Shown one piece after another: positions 43,854-54,127 of a stretch of DNA of 64,000 bases (position 1 is the stretch's first letter; each line of letters starts with the position of its first letter). This stretch comes from Gonocerus acuteangulatus. Its lineage: Eukaryota > Arthropoda > Insecta > Hemiptera > Coreidae. The translations under genes and the position numbers were made by a program. The stretch is taken from positions 94,664,260 to 94,728,259 of the forward strand of contig OX328125.1 in assembly GCA_946811695.1 (NCBI GenBank), in the 5' to 3' direction. The notes under the pieces are model-generated. The model saw only the letters and a list, made by a program, of their open reading frames with translations. It was not told the origin of the DNA and did no database searches.

Positions 43854-44498
43854 CAGTAGAACTTGGATAATTCGAACCCCTAGGGACCGATAAAAAAGTT
43901 CGAATTATCCAAAATTCGAATTACAAAAGGTTTTGAAAATAAAGGGCTAAAAAATCGAAATTCATATTTTCACATTTTTAAATTAAAAAAAAAAATACAT
44001 TTTATTTAAAGAAAAACAAACATTTCATGAATTGATGATAACGTACATAAGTAATAAATAATTTATTAAAAAAGTAAAAATAAAAGACTATTGTTTTGGA
44101 AAAAAGTCATTTTCATTGGCAAGATCGGAGGGATGGTGGGAGGAAATTCTAGGACAAAACGACAGGATGGTGTATGTAACACCAACCCCTGGAAGGAAGG
44201 AAGCGCAACCCACCACTTTGCAGAACTCCTAGAGTCCAAGAACTAGACTGTGAGACCGCCGCGCTTCTTGTCCGTATCTTACTATCCTTCTTACCTGAGA
44301 GGAGAATATTTTCACAAGATTTAAGAACGACCGCCTCTCTGTCCACTTCCCATTGGAGGTACAGACTCGTAAAAAATTCGAATTATCCAACATTTTATTC
44401 GAATTAACCACGATTTTTTTTACATTGTTTATGCCCTAAATTCTAGGGACAGAGAGAAATATTCGAATTAAACAAGATTTCGAATTATCCATGTTCCA

Positions 44499-44501
<3 letters not shown>
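43854..44501. mobile_element. Tigger/pogo-like MITE, 648 bp
   Basis: Ends CAGTAGAACTTGGATAATTC and, in complement, CAGTGGAACATGGATAATTC, flanked by TA on both sides. TTCGAATTA-type words repeat near both ends, as in the Tigger remnant at 35391. No recognisable transposase block. Confidence 0.8.

Positions 44502-44502
<1 letters not shown>

Positions 44503-44552
<50 letters not shown>
44503..44552. repeat. (TA)n microsatellite
   Basis: Pure TA run between the MITE and the SINE. Confidence 0.95.
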
Positions 44553-44556
<4 letters not shown>

Positions 44557-44754
44557 CAGTTGGCCATGACTGTTGAGGTTTGAGTACTTAACACTCCGTG
44601 CCAAAGGTTGTGAGTCCGATTCCCACTATGGGGTGGTCGCTTTTTTCCTTAGAAAAAAGAAAATGGCATCAGCCTTATCATGGCTAGAAAAGGGTGGTAA
44701 CCTACAGAGAACACGTCCAGTAATTCTCAATTAATAATAATGGACATTAAAATT

Positions 44755-44758
<4 letters not shown>
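44553..44758 (+). mobile_element. tRNA-derived SINE, family C (copy 1)
   Basis: A degraded A box (GTTGGCCATGACTGTTGAGG), B box GAGTCCGATTCCCAC, then GGCTAGAAAAGGGTGGTAAC, CTACAGAGAACACGTCC and a tail AATAATAATGGACATTAAAA. (TA)n abuts both sides. Confidence 0.75.

Positions 44759-44807
<49 letters not shown>
44759..44807. repeat. (TA)n microsatellite
   Basis: Pure TA run directly following the SINE tail. Confidence 0.95.
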
Positions 44808-44811
<4 letters not shown>

Positions 44812-47145
44812 CTTATGAATATTCAGGTAAATAAAAAAGTATTTCCTATGTGTCTGAATTTTTTTCACCTTTGAGCCAGATGTCCCAAATATTTTCTAAA
44901 TGTGAGACCATGGTACACTATCCTTGAACATTTGCCATACAAATTAAATAAATTGTCTGAAGGCCTTCTAGTTTCAAAAGTAATGGGGAATTCGGCATTC
45001 AGGTGTATACTTGTTAATTCCCACTACGGCTTCTTGTATCAAAGAAGAAAAATCAATAACCGACGCGTACCTACGGTCATCTAAAAGTTCCTTAGTCTTC
45101 CTTCGTCCCTAAGGCATTTGTTACTGAATAATGTTGTGCGCACCCAAAAACCTTTTAAATGTAGTAGATTTTTCTGAAAATGTGACGTTTTCTCTTAGCC
45201 TTATCCAAATCATTCTGACTTTCCTATCCGCTTCTTCTTTCTGTTGTTCTTAGTACATTGAGTATTTATGCGTTTGGTTTTGGAGTTTTATCCATTTTGT
45301 TTCCTCGTAGTTATCAAATGATTTAGCGTATCTTTTTGCTAGTTACTATTTATAAAAATGCTGTTGTTTGATTATGACGAAGACTTGGTGAGGTTCTATC
45401 TTAGTCCAGTCTCCCATCCCTAACCTCACATTAAGGCGGCTTTCTATCTTGACTTGGCCATTGTCTGCTGAAGTTCATCATCACACAATTACTTGGTGTT
45501 CTCACACGCATGCTTCATTATACTTAACATCTTCAATAATGATATCCCTCACTAGCAATGATGAAGTTCAGAACATCCCGCAGCCTTCTTATGAATCATT
45601 ATTCGACCTTAAATTTCCCTATTTGTACACTTCGACTCTCTATCTAAAATTTCAATCACTAATTATTTTATTTTATTTAAAGAAGCACAGATGGTTGGTA
45701 TATTGGTGTTCATCTCAATTGGTAGAAATGATGAATGGTACAACGATAAATTAGAGGCCAAAAATGTCCACTGCTCTTTTGATTATATCAGGAACCATAA
45801 AATACCCACTTGCAAGCTAGGTAAGGACCATTACATGAGCTTGAAAATATTATGGGTAAGTCGATAAAAAGAACACTAGACATTTTTGACCTCTTATTTA
45901 TACATGTGAGTGTGAATTGTCTCTGAAACCCCTTCCAGGTACTTCATGCTACGTTCTGTGGAATTTCTTTTTTTACTAAAAGCCAATATATTACTAATGT
46001 AAAACTTTCGGCCAGAAATGAAATTCATAATGTTTTATTATATTTTATGCATTCTTTTACCTGCCTATTTTTTCATTTCAGTTATTTTTGCGGCTTAGTT
46101 GTTATTTCGTATTTTATTTTAATTTTCTTTGGTACAATTTGTTGTAGTCCAGCCAAAAACAAAAGAACTAGAAGGGGCGTGGGCGGAGGGGAGATAGGCC
46201 TTCCCCCGCATGGGCTGGAGGCAGCGCGTGCGCACTCCCTGGTTCTTTTTATTGCGGTTTACCTGTAGTTACCATCTTATTTTCTTTATTCTTTATTTAA
46301 TTTTAATTTTTATTTATTTTTTCACTTTGAACGTTGACCTATACGTAAGATGTATACTGAGTAGCTTGCCAAATTTGTGGAATTCAATTAATAAATATAT
46401 ATATATATATATAAATTACTACCATGGAGAGTAGTCATTGATTCTATTTTTTATTACTCTCGAATAGTCATCTTCCACTTACCACGATTTCCTAACCGTT
46501 TTCGAGGTATCAAGGAAAATATACGATCCCAAAACATTTCATGTCTATGAATAAAATATTTTATTGTAATCCTTCCATTATCTTATTTGAACGGTTATTT
46601 TTAACTGTTACCCTTAGTTTCTTTTATTGATTATAGAACAAAAATATATTTGGCATTAAAACAGGATATGTAAAATTAGAAACAATATTTTCTACCACTG
46701 TATTGCTCATGATTTCTTTCTTGATTGATAAAATATTTTTATTTTCATCTATCCTTCCCTCAAAATGTATCCAAACCCTACTTTTCTCAGTTATTAATAC
46801 AACCCGACTCCATTATCTCTTTTCTATCGGCGTATTATTATGAACTAACGCCAATTTCAAAATGGCCATAAGCTATAATGAAGAATATGGTTCTTAATGG
46901 TAGTACTATATTTGTGTGTATCCTATTTTTCAGGACATCTCTCTTGACGGGGGTGGATGCTTGGGGTGGGGTGAAATTAGGCTGCGAGAGGCTAGGGCAA
47001 TGCTCTCCCTTGAACTGTGCTCAAAGCGAGGTTAGGCATCACTCTAGCGAAGGCCTTCACCGCTGTCCCACTCTCGTCTTACTATAGTCTCTTGAATTCA
47101 TTCAGTGTGTTTTACCTTCATGCAAACATTCATACTCCTAATATT
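44808..47145. other. No recognised gene
   Basis: Frames of 60-101 codons (for example 45449-45754 and 46878-47087) show no known motif. A GC-rich patch lies at 46160-46250 and a short TA run at 46397-46412. Confidence 0.4.
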
Positions 47146-47350
47146 CGGAGGCCCGGTGGCCGTGGGTGCTAAGGCGTATGCACTCCGTGTCTAAGGTCAA
47201 AGGTTCGACTCCACTAGGGATGGTGACTTTTCTTTTGAAAAACGAAAAGGCATCAGCCCTATCCTGGCTAGAAAAGGGTGGTAACCTATAGATAACCCGT
47301 CCTAAAATTCGTTTTTAATAATAAATGGACGTTAAAACTTAAATAAATAA
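47146..47350 (+). mobile_element. tRNA-derived SINE, family C (copy 2)
   Basis: GGAGGCCCGGTGGCCGTGGG (A-box region), AAAGGTTCGACTCC (B box), then GGCTAGAAAAGGGTGGTAAC, CTATAGATAACCCGTCC and the tail AATAATAAATGGACGTTAAA. The middle matches the 5S SINE (AAAAGGGCGGCAACC). Confidence 0.85.
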
Positions 47351-47397
47351 TCCTAATACTGAAGTAATGGATAACGTTTATTTTTGAAGCCTTGGAA

Positions 47398-47480
47398 TAA
47401 ATAGTTGGGATTCGGCTAATAGAAAACGTTAGATTTTCAGAAAATTCATACTTGAACGTTTTCGATTTCTTCAGCTAAAT
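47398..47480 (-). repeat. Decayed hammerhead-like repeat end
   Basis: Minus strand: TAGCTGAAGAAATCGAAAAC then GTTCAAGTATGAATTTTCTG. Homologous to 43076-43175. Confidence 0.35.
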
Positions 47481-47493
47481 GTTATTAATAATA

Positions 47494-47750
47494 TCGCACT
47501 AGTATTTCTAAAGTGACACAACTCGAAAATCGGGTTTATTCACACATTCATAGTTATGACTGTGAAAGATATGGTAAATATATCTTTATCAACCATCAAA
47601 ACTGTATGTACCTAGCTTCAGAGCTTGTGCACCATAGGGCACTTGTGTCACCCTTCCAGTCTTAATCCTAAGGACCCTACATAGGCGAGAATGACACAAT
47701 TTCAGTTGAGTTTTATTTTGAGTGGTGCCACTTTAAAAATACTAGTGCGA
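47494..47750. mobile_element. TA-target MITE, family M (copy 1)
   Basis: 257 bp; terminal repeats TCGCACTAGTATTTCTAAAG and, in complement, TCGCACTAGTATTTTTAAAG, then GTGNCAC and ACTC. TA duplicated on both sides (Tc1/mariner-like). Interior pairs with the copy at 53271-53535 in opposite orientation. Confidence 0.88.
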
Positions 47751-47754
47751 TATG

Positions 47755-48310
47755 TTTTAACATAAATTCGGCCATTAAAAATTGATTAGTATTTTTTTAT
47801 ACAGAACGTACTTACGAGTAAGCAAAAATAAAAAAAAATAACAAAGGTCCCAAATAAAAAATGGCAAATATCCTCGTAAGCACAGAAATAACAGTATGCT
47901 CTAACTGATTTAAAATTAGTTAACAAATACCGTCTTCTCTGTACTTATGTATATCTTAGCCATTTTTTCTACCCTATTCTTTAGGTTCATTGGCTACCGT
48001 CAATCACAAGTAAAATATGAGACGATGGCTTTCTAATTCCTCTTTTTCATCAAAATAATTTTTTTTTTCTAAAACTTTTTTTTTTCACATAGCAAACCCT
48101 TGAAATTAATGATAGGTTGACCTCGTAAATTTCTTTAAAAAAATTATACTAGCCTAGTAGTTTCTGTGTCCCCTGAAAAGTTTTACAATTTGGATATATG
48201 CTTTTTTGAAGGTCAACGCCACATAAAAAAATATATGATAATCAAATGATAATGAACAGATTAAAAGAATTATGCTAGAATTAACAATAATAACAATGGG
48301 AATAATAACA
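47755..48310. other. No recognised feature
   Basis: AT-rich sequence; nothing supportable. Confidence 0.5.
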
Positions 48311-48316
48311 ACGCAT

Positions 48317-48488
48317 GGGGTCTCCCGTGGTCTAGTGGCTAGCGCGCTAGATTCATAAGCGGGAGATGGTGGGTTCGATCCCCCCCGGGGACAGAAATTT
48401 TTTCATCTCAGGGCTCGCTGAGAAAATTCCTAGCTGCACCCTGGATGTCGGCGCTAATTGTTGATGCGCCGTAAAAAAAAAAAAAAAA
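48317..48488 (+). mobile_element. tRNA-derived SINE, family A (copy 7)
   Basis: GGGGTCTCCCGTGGTCTAGT, GGCTAGCGC, an anticodon-like TTCATAA loop, GGGTTCGATCCCC (B box), body, GGCGCTAATTG, GATGCGCCG and poly-A. The loop of the 3' stem is shortened but the stem is intact. Confidence 0.9.
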
Positions 48489-48922
48489 TATAATTATATG
48501 TATAAATGTATAATAAAGAACATATATTATAATGAATATTAGCTTTAAAAATAAAATATATAATTTTGAATATGTCGGTTTTTCTTAAAAATTTGAAACT
48601 TTTTTTTTTTTATGTTCTCTCTTTTGTGCGGAAGATTTTGTTCAATTGAAAATCTAATTCCCAGTGATTTTCAGATGGTAGATTAGGTTCCCCATGAAAT
48701 TGTATTGGACCAAATAAATTGATTGTTTTGTTTCCTCTTCTTTAAGATTGTTTACTTGTGTGCCATAGTTTCGGTTTCGCCTTTATTTCCTTTCTTGACT
48801 GTCCCAAGCCACGTTTTGGTCGAGAGTCTCCATTTTATTTTCTTGCTACGGATGTAACTATGTGACATATGTATATGTGACAGAAGGTCATATTTCACAC
48901 AAAGCACTCACGTTCTTCACTA
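48489..48922. other. No recognised feature
   Basis: AT-rich; no motifs. Confidence 0.5.
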
Positions 48923-48930
48923 CTCCTTTA

Positions 48931-49770
48931 CAATGTTGGGCAAAACTAAAAACTAAAACTAAAATTAAAAGTACATTCACTTTTTGGAATAAACTAAATC
49001 TAAACTAAAAATTGCAACCTAAAAAAAAACTAAAACTAAAACTGAATCATTGGGAATTTCTAAAACTAAATTAAAGTTTTAGTTTAGTTTCACAAAAATA
49101 ACGTGAATTAATGAAAACTATATGTTATTTTAATAATTAACTGAATTATAAAAAAAAAAATATATAACTTGTTAATTTGTTTTAATTTTGTTATGAATAG
49201 GAGAAAGTTGTAAGTTGTAACCTGATTGTCTATTTTTTTTTTTTATTTATTTTTTTTTTTAACGGCGTATCAACATTAGGGCTATTAACGCCGGGCTGTC
49301 TAAAGGTTGCCGCCCTTTTCTATAATGCCAACAGCACGTGGTCGGTCACCCATTCAGGTACTGACCACGCCCGACGTTGCTTAACTTCGATGATCTATGG
49401 GAACCAGTGCATTCAACGTGGCTATGGCCGTTGGCCTGATTGTCTATTTCTTTCCATTATTTTTCATAAATAAGCATTCTTTATTTAAACAGAAATACAT
49501 ACATACCTATTTTTGTTACCCTTCTTCTGAATCAAAGTATGTATTAGTACAGTGAATGGAGGAAAATGCACAGTCTATTTTCTCAATAAACTAATTAGTG
49601 AATTAAAAATTAAAACTAAACTAAAATCATAAATTCAGGTCGCTTTAGCATAAATTAAACTAATTACCATACTAAATACTAAAAATTATACAAATCTAAA
49701 ACAAAACTAAAAATATAACGTGAGTGTTATCTTAGATAGAGTAAACTAACGTTAGTTTTGCGCAACACTG
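48931..49770. mobile_element. hAT-type MITE carrying a nested SINE
   Basis: Ends CAATGTTGGGCAAAACTAA and, in complement, CAGTGTTGCGCAAAACTAA; a perfect 8-bp duplication CTCCTTTA (48923-48930 and 49771-49778). The interior is a cryptic repeat of AAAACTAAAACT. A 5S SINE inserted later at 49236-49434. Confidence 0.9.
49236..49434 (-). mobile_element. 5S rRNA-derived SINE (copy 2, full length)
   Basis: Minus strand: GGCCAACGGCCATAGCCACG, CATCGAAGTTAAGCAACGTC, GGGCGTGGTCAGTACCTGAA, TGGGTGACCGACCACGTGCT, so head, box A, intermediate element and box C of 5S rRNA are all visible. Then GAAAAGGGCGGCAACC, TTTAGACAGCCCGGCG and TTGATACGCCG with poly-A. Flanked by a 15-bp duplication CCTGATTGTCTATTT (49221-49235 and 49435-49449). 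Transcription would be by RNA polymerase III from the internal promoter. Confidence 0.95.
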
Positions 49771-49778
49771 CTCCTTTA

Positions 49779-50029
49779 TTTGAGTATAATAAACGAGAAG
49801 TTAGGATAGTGAGTGTTATAAGAAAGTGTCACCATCTTATTATAGCTATGTGACAATCGAAGCGAATGAAAAACCTGCCTTCTTGAAATCAAGTCAATGT
49901 GTTAAACTATAAGCTAATACTTATGAAATATTTGAATTTATTCAACTAAATACAACAAATTTAAATGGTCCAAAATTTATAATTATTGAAGAGTGCATAC
50001 TTATAAATATGATTTACTAATTAATAGAC
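49779..50029. other. No recognised feature
   Basis: AT-rich spacer between two elements. Confidence 0.5.
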
Positions 50030-50920
50030 CGAGAGCTGGCAACGCACTTTTCATGAAGTGTTTTATGCACCCTGAAATTTTGCTATAATGTAGCTCTTAG
50101 GTAGATAAGAAGGTAAATATGTGTTTCCTGGACATACCTTGGAACACCAGGTACTGCGCATAGGGGAAAGGTGCAAAACAATATTGCCCAAAAGTAGAGT
50201 TTTATTCAGAAGCCAACTATTTTAATGGAAAAAATGGCAAATTAAGGCAATTTTCAAATTAATAATAAATAAGGCAGGCACTTTTATGGGGGTTAAAATG
50301 ATAATAAAAAAAACAACTAAGTACCTAGTTTTTATTTTTAATATTAAATGAAGTTCTTTATTCACACTGCGATTTAAACAGCGTCTTCAGTAAACATATT
50401 TGAAAATAATAACAAAAGGGCAGACACTTTTGTGGGGTATAATTATCAGTAAACATAAACATAAATGTTGAATATGATAGACTGCAATATAATGCGCGTA
50501 ACCGTAAGAGTGAATGACAGCACCGCGCAGTTGTGGTTATTCCCTGCGCTCTCATTGGTTCTTGCTCATATGATCTTGTACAGCTGTTCCGATTTAAATG
50601 GCAGTGCTAATAAAACTCTCATTTAATATGAGAATAAAAACAATTAATTTTTTTTAACGTATTATACCCCTTAAATGTGCCTACCATATTTATTAATCAT
50701 TGTAAAATTGTCTTAATTTTACGTTAAAGATAATTGGCTTCTGATTAAAACACTATTTTTAGGAAATATTGTTTTGCACCTTTCCCCTATGCGCAGTACC
50801 TGGTGTTCCAAGGTATGTCCAGGAAACACATACATACCTTCTTATCTACGAAAGAGGTATATTATAGCAAAATTTCAAGGTGCATAAAACACTTCATGAA
50901 AAGTGCGTTGCCAGCTCTCG
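50030..50920. mobile_element. Foldback element with arms of about 205 bp
   Basis: Left arm 50030-50236 and right arm about 50712-50920 are near-identical inverted copies starting CGAGAGCTGGCAACGCACTT. GAC flanks both ends (possible 3-bp duplication). The interior includes two diverged copies of GGCAGGCACTTTTATGGGG / GGCAGACACTTTTGTGGGG. No transposase frame. Confidence 0.85.
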
Positions 50921-50934
50921 GACTATAATGGTCA

Positions 50935-50976
50935 TCTTACACACCATTGGTGCCTCATCAGGAGCGTGACTTACCT
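50935..50976 (-). ncRNA. Hammerhead-like motif with altered second core
   Basis: Minus strand: GCTC, CTGATGA, one unpaired G, GCACC-AAT-GGTGT (the same stem II as 2155-2195), but GTAAGATGAC replaces GAAACATGTA. Stem II is preserved and the second core lost, so it is probably inactive. Confidence 0.35.
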
Positions 50977-51127
50977 TTTTATGTTTATTTTAGTCGTTTT
51001 CTTTCTTTTTTATGTTTATTTCTAGACGTTTTATTGCTGATGAATATGCTCAGTTTGCGCAGCATCTGCTGTATTTACTATGTATTTCATGAAAATATGA
51101 TAATTAATGCAATTTAACATAAACGTC

Positions 51128-51415
51128 TTAAGCCGTTTCGATTGAAGTGAAGTAGGTTAATCCAGCCTTTAAAATTGAATACCGTTGATCTTCCGTCGAG
51201 TTGTCGTAAAATGGACTGAGAATATCTTGACGGGCAGGCCTGTCAATTATTCGGAAAGATTTGTGGACAAAGCTTGGAGGATTGTATATTTTTGGAATGG
51301 AGATTTCCGATCTGTTCCACGAGGGGTTTTCTACAGAGAATATGTTGGTTTTATTTTTTAAATTTAATTCTCGGGCAAATTGGATTTTATTTAAAAGCAA
51401 CGAGATGCTACACAC
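51128..51415 (-). CDS. Unidentified ORF, 95 codons
   Basis: ATG to TAA on the minus strand, balanced amino-acid composition unlike the surrounding repeat frames (for example NPSWNRSEISIPKIY and DRPARQDILSPFYDN). No family is recognised. It could be a host exon, a decayed transposon protein or chance. No clear splice site was confirmed. Confidence 0.25.
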   Translation of the reverse strand: MCSISLLLNKIQFARELNLKNKTNIFSVENPSWNRSEISIPKIYNPPSFVHKSFRIIDRPARQDILSPFYDNSTEDQRYSILKAGLTYFTSIETA

Positions 51416-51479
51416 GTCATAGGTGGCTACATGAAATAAATGATATCGTAATGTAGAATAACAATATAGCGATCATCAA

Positions 51480-52860
51480 TATTTATTGTTAATTGTCAAC
51501 TGTTTGTTAATGGTCAAAATGAAGTTGATGTTTCAGAAAGTAAACATGAATATATTAATATGATATTTTTAATCAATTTTCAATTTCTTTTAATTATGCA
51601 TTTTTTCCCTAAATTTAAGAATTTTTGTTTTGGTTCCATGTACTATATTCCCATTCCTGTCTTATTATTTTGTTATTGAAAATATTCTGGGCGCACAGAT
51701 TCCTTGTAAATGGTCCTCATGATGCAAAAATACAGGAAAATAAAAGTAAATGGTTATTTATTCATAGGTAGGAAGCTAGTAACAGTCCAGATTAGGATGA
51801 TCATAAAATTAAAATACCTATGTATAACGTTTAGGAAAATAAATATAACGTTAAAAAATATAAAAAGTAAATAAAATATTAAATAAACAAATTTAGGGGT
51901 AATATGCTGCCAGGAGTGGTAAAAAAGACAAACACACCCTAATCCAAGACCATGGATGTTTATTCGTGTAACTTGGTAGGGCGCTGACGACCATGTTTTT
52001 TTGAAGCCTTAATACTTCAAATAAACAAACGATTAAAGGAATGAATACCATAGTCATAAAATAAGTCTTAAAAAATGAAATGCCCACCTCGTTCTTTAAA
52101 CGCCGAAAGCCTACGAAAATATAATCCATTCAGTGTTACCACCCCTAGTTCACCTCTTATTTAAGTCGGCTTTGTGAAACTTAAAGAGGCCTTTTGTGTG
52201 TACGTGCTGGGCTGTGACTGCTCCCCCCCCACACAGTAAACTTCCGAAAAGTGTCAAATGTAGGCTGAACCAGTAGAATACCTTCTCTTCCCGTATGACC
52301 TGTCATACACAGCCGGTATACAAGTTATTCCTGCTTAACTTTTCATTCCATTTGTTGAGTTTTTCTTTCTTGCCCAACAAATAATATTTTGTTACATACT
52401 ATTCGTTTGCTATACTGGGTTCCTGAGGTGACAATTGGGGTTGATAATGGTGCTATGTGAAAATGATTGTCACATCATTAAATTCTCTTTTCTTCCGTTA
52501 CACATAAAACAAATGCAGTATTTCATTTTTATCTTTTATTTTGCTGTTAAATTATAACTTTCCCTACATTTGGAAGCCTCCATGTCACCTTTTCGTGAGT
52601 CATTAGAACATTAAAAAATGTTCACATCTATTCAGTTAATTAAATACCATTTTCATATTTAACATTTTATTTATGAACAAATCTAAAATTCTTCGAGTAG
52701 ATTTAGAGTCTTTGTTCAACTGTATTTATATAGATTTAGAGTCTTATTTCAACTGTGTTTCTATATATTTTTCATTTTTTTAGTTGTTTATTTTTTTTTT
52801 TTATTATTATTATCTTATTTTTATTTTTTATGTCAAGCTTTATTGTTTTATAAATAATCT
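51480..52860. other. No recognised gene
   Basis: AT-rich. A short tandem duplication at about 52695-52770 (TAGATTTAGAGTCTT repeated twice). Nothing else supportable. Confidence 0.5.
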
Positions 52861-52864
52861 TCCC

Positions 52865-52867
<3 letters not shown>

Positions 52868-52916
<49 letters not shown>
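52868..52916. repeat. (TA)n microsatellite
   Basis: Pure TA run of about 49 bp. Confidence 0.95.
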
Positions 52917-52926
<10 letters not shown>

Positions 52927-53138
52927 GTATATTATTTTATTTATTTATTTTTTTTGTTTATATGGTTCTGTATATTTGTTAGCTTTGTTCGCACATAGAC
53001 TTAAAGAGCAAATCACCACTTTGTGAATTCTGCGGAGGAGCACTTCTTCTCTCAGAAGATAGATTTAGTCAGGTTTTCGGTCTTGGTAAAGGGGTGATCT
53101 TAATAAAACTACACTTTTTATAAGAAAATGTATTTTTT

Positions 53139-53183
53139 TGCCGACGTTTCAGCTTGAAATACAAACCTTCATCAGCGCTACTA
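53139..53183 (-). ncRNA. Hammerhead-like motif, core intact
   Basis: Minus strand: GTAGCG, CTGATGA, one unpaired A, GGTTTG-TATTT-CAAGCT (stem II with wobbles), GAAAC, GTC, GGC. Both core strands are canonical; the 3' side of stem I is largely lost (GGCAAAAA where the sister copy has GGCGCTAA). A Penelope-like origin is inferred. Confidence 0.45.
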
Positions 53184-53270
53184 AACAAGGAGAGCAGAGT
53201 TAATACTAATTTATATAAAGAAGGCATGAAAGTAAAAACATTCTACATTGGCTAGGACGAGTGATGCATA

Positions 53271-53535
53271 TCGCACTAGTATTTTTAAAGTGGCACAACT
53301 CAAAATAAAACTCAATTGAAAATGTGTCACTCTTGCCGATGTAGGGGGAATAGTATTAAGACAGGAAGGGTGACACAAGTGCCCTCTGGCGTACAAGCTC
53401 TGTAGCTTGGTGCATACCGTTTTTTTGCTTGATAAAGAGATACTTACCATGTCTTTCACGGTCAGAATGACGGAACTATGACGGTGTGAATAAAACCGAT
53501 TTTTGAGTTGTGTCACTTTAAAAATACAAATGCGA
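53271..53535. mobile_element. TA-target MITE, family M (copy 2)
   Basis: 265 bp, same terminal repeats as 47494-47750 in opposite orientation (TCGCACTAGTATTTTTAAAG at left), TA on both sides. The short frame inside (53211-53516) is non-coding. Confidence 0.88.
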
Positions 53536-53559
53536 TATGGTAAATGTGTGTTATACTTA

Positions 53560-53900
53560 GAGCTTTAATTAAACATTTAATGGGTAACATTGGAACAAAT
53601 GTAAAATTAATAAGTGCAGGATGGAAATAGGCTTACGGATGAGAAGAAGGAAAACTATTTGGTTGGTTTGGGGAAAAGACCGGAAAGGGAAGGGAGTTTT
53701 TGACCACAAATTAAGATAAGGGTGGTCGAAGATGACATGCTAGTGGAGAGAGGTGTCTTATTGTCTTCGATTTTCTTGTTTTTATGTTGTAACCTTTAAT
53801 CAACAATACTCATTGGCATGATTGAAACTAAGGAATCGAAGAAGACTGTAATACATTGATGAAAACGAGCAGAAAAAATATAACCATAACATTTTATTAA
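53560..53900. other. No recognised feature
   Basis: No motifs or repeats recognised. Confidence 0.5.
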
Positions 53901-53902
53901 AA

Positions 53903-54107
53903 AGGTGTTGATCGTCGGGGTTTCGGTCTATTTTTTTAAATGTAGCCCACTTGAAACGGTACAATTCTCCGTTTTCTCCATAGCCATTAAGAAGGTTTGT
54001 ATATCAAGCCGAAACGTTGGCGCTAATAAAATATTATTTAACTATAAAATGTGGTTTTATTGAATACAAAAAAACATAGACCAAAACCCCGATGATCAAC
54101 ACCTTTT
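53903..54107. repeat. Inverted repeat enclosing a hammerhead-like motif
   Basis: AAGGTGTTGATCGTCGGGGT TTCGGTCTAT at 53903 is matched in complement at about 54072-54107. The enclosed part holds the motif at 53991-54027 and AATAAAATATT. Confidence 0.75.
53985..54032 (+). ncRNA. Hammerhead-like motif, first core mutated
   Basis: TAGC, a mutated first core (ATTAAGA for CTGATGA), one A, GGTTTG-TATAT-CAAGCC (stem II, better paired than the 53.1-kb copy), GAAAC, GTT, then GGCGCTAATAAAA. TAGC can pair with GCTA for stem I. Same family as 53139-53183; the two copies are defective in different places. Confidence 0.45.
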
Positions 54108-54127
54108 ACATCTCAACGGTCGACCAT

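Noticed and set aside
49236..49434. Functional 5S rRNA gene
   Set aside because: The 5S part is diverged, fused to a non-5S body and poly-A, and has a 15-bp target duplication: a SINE.
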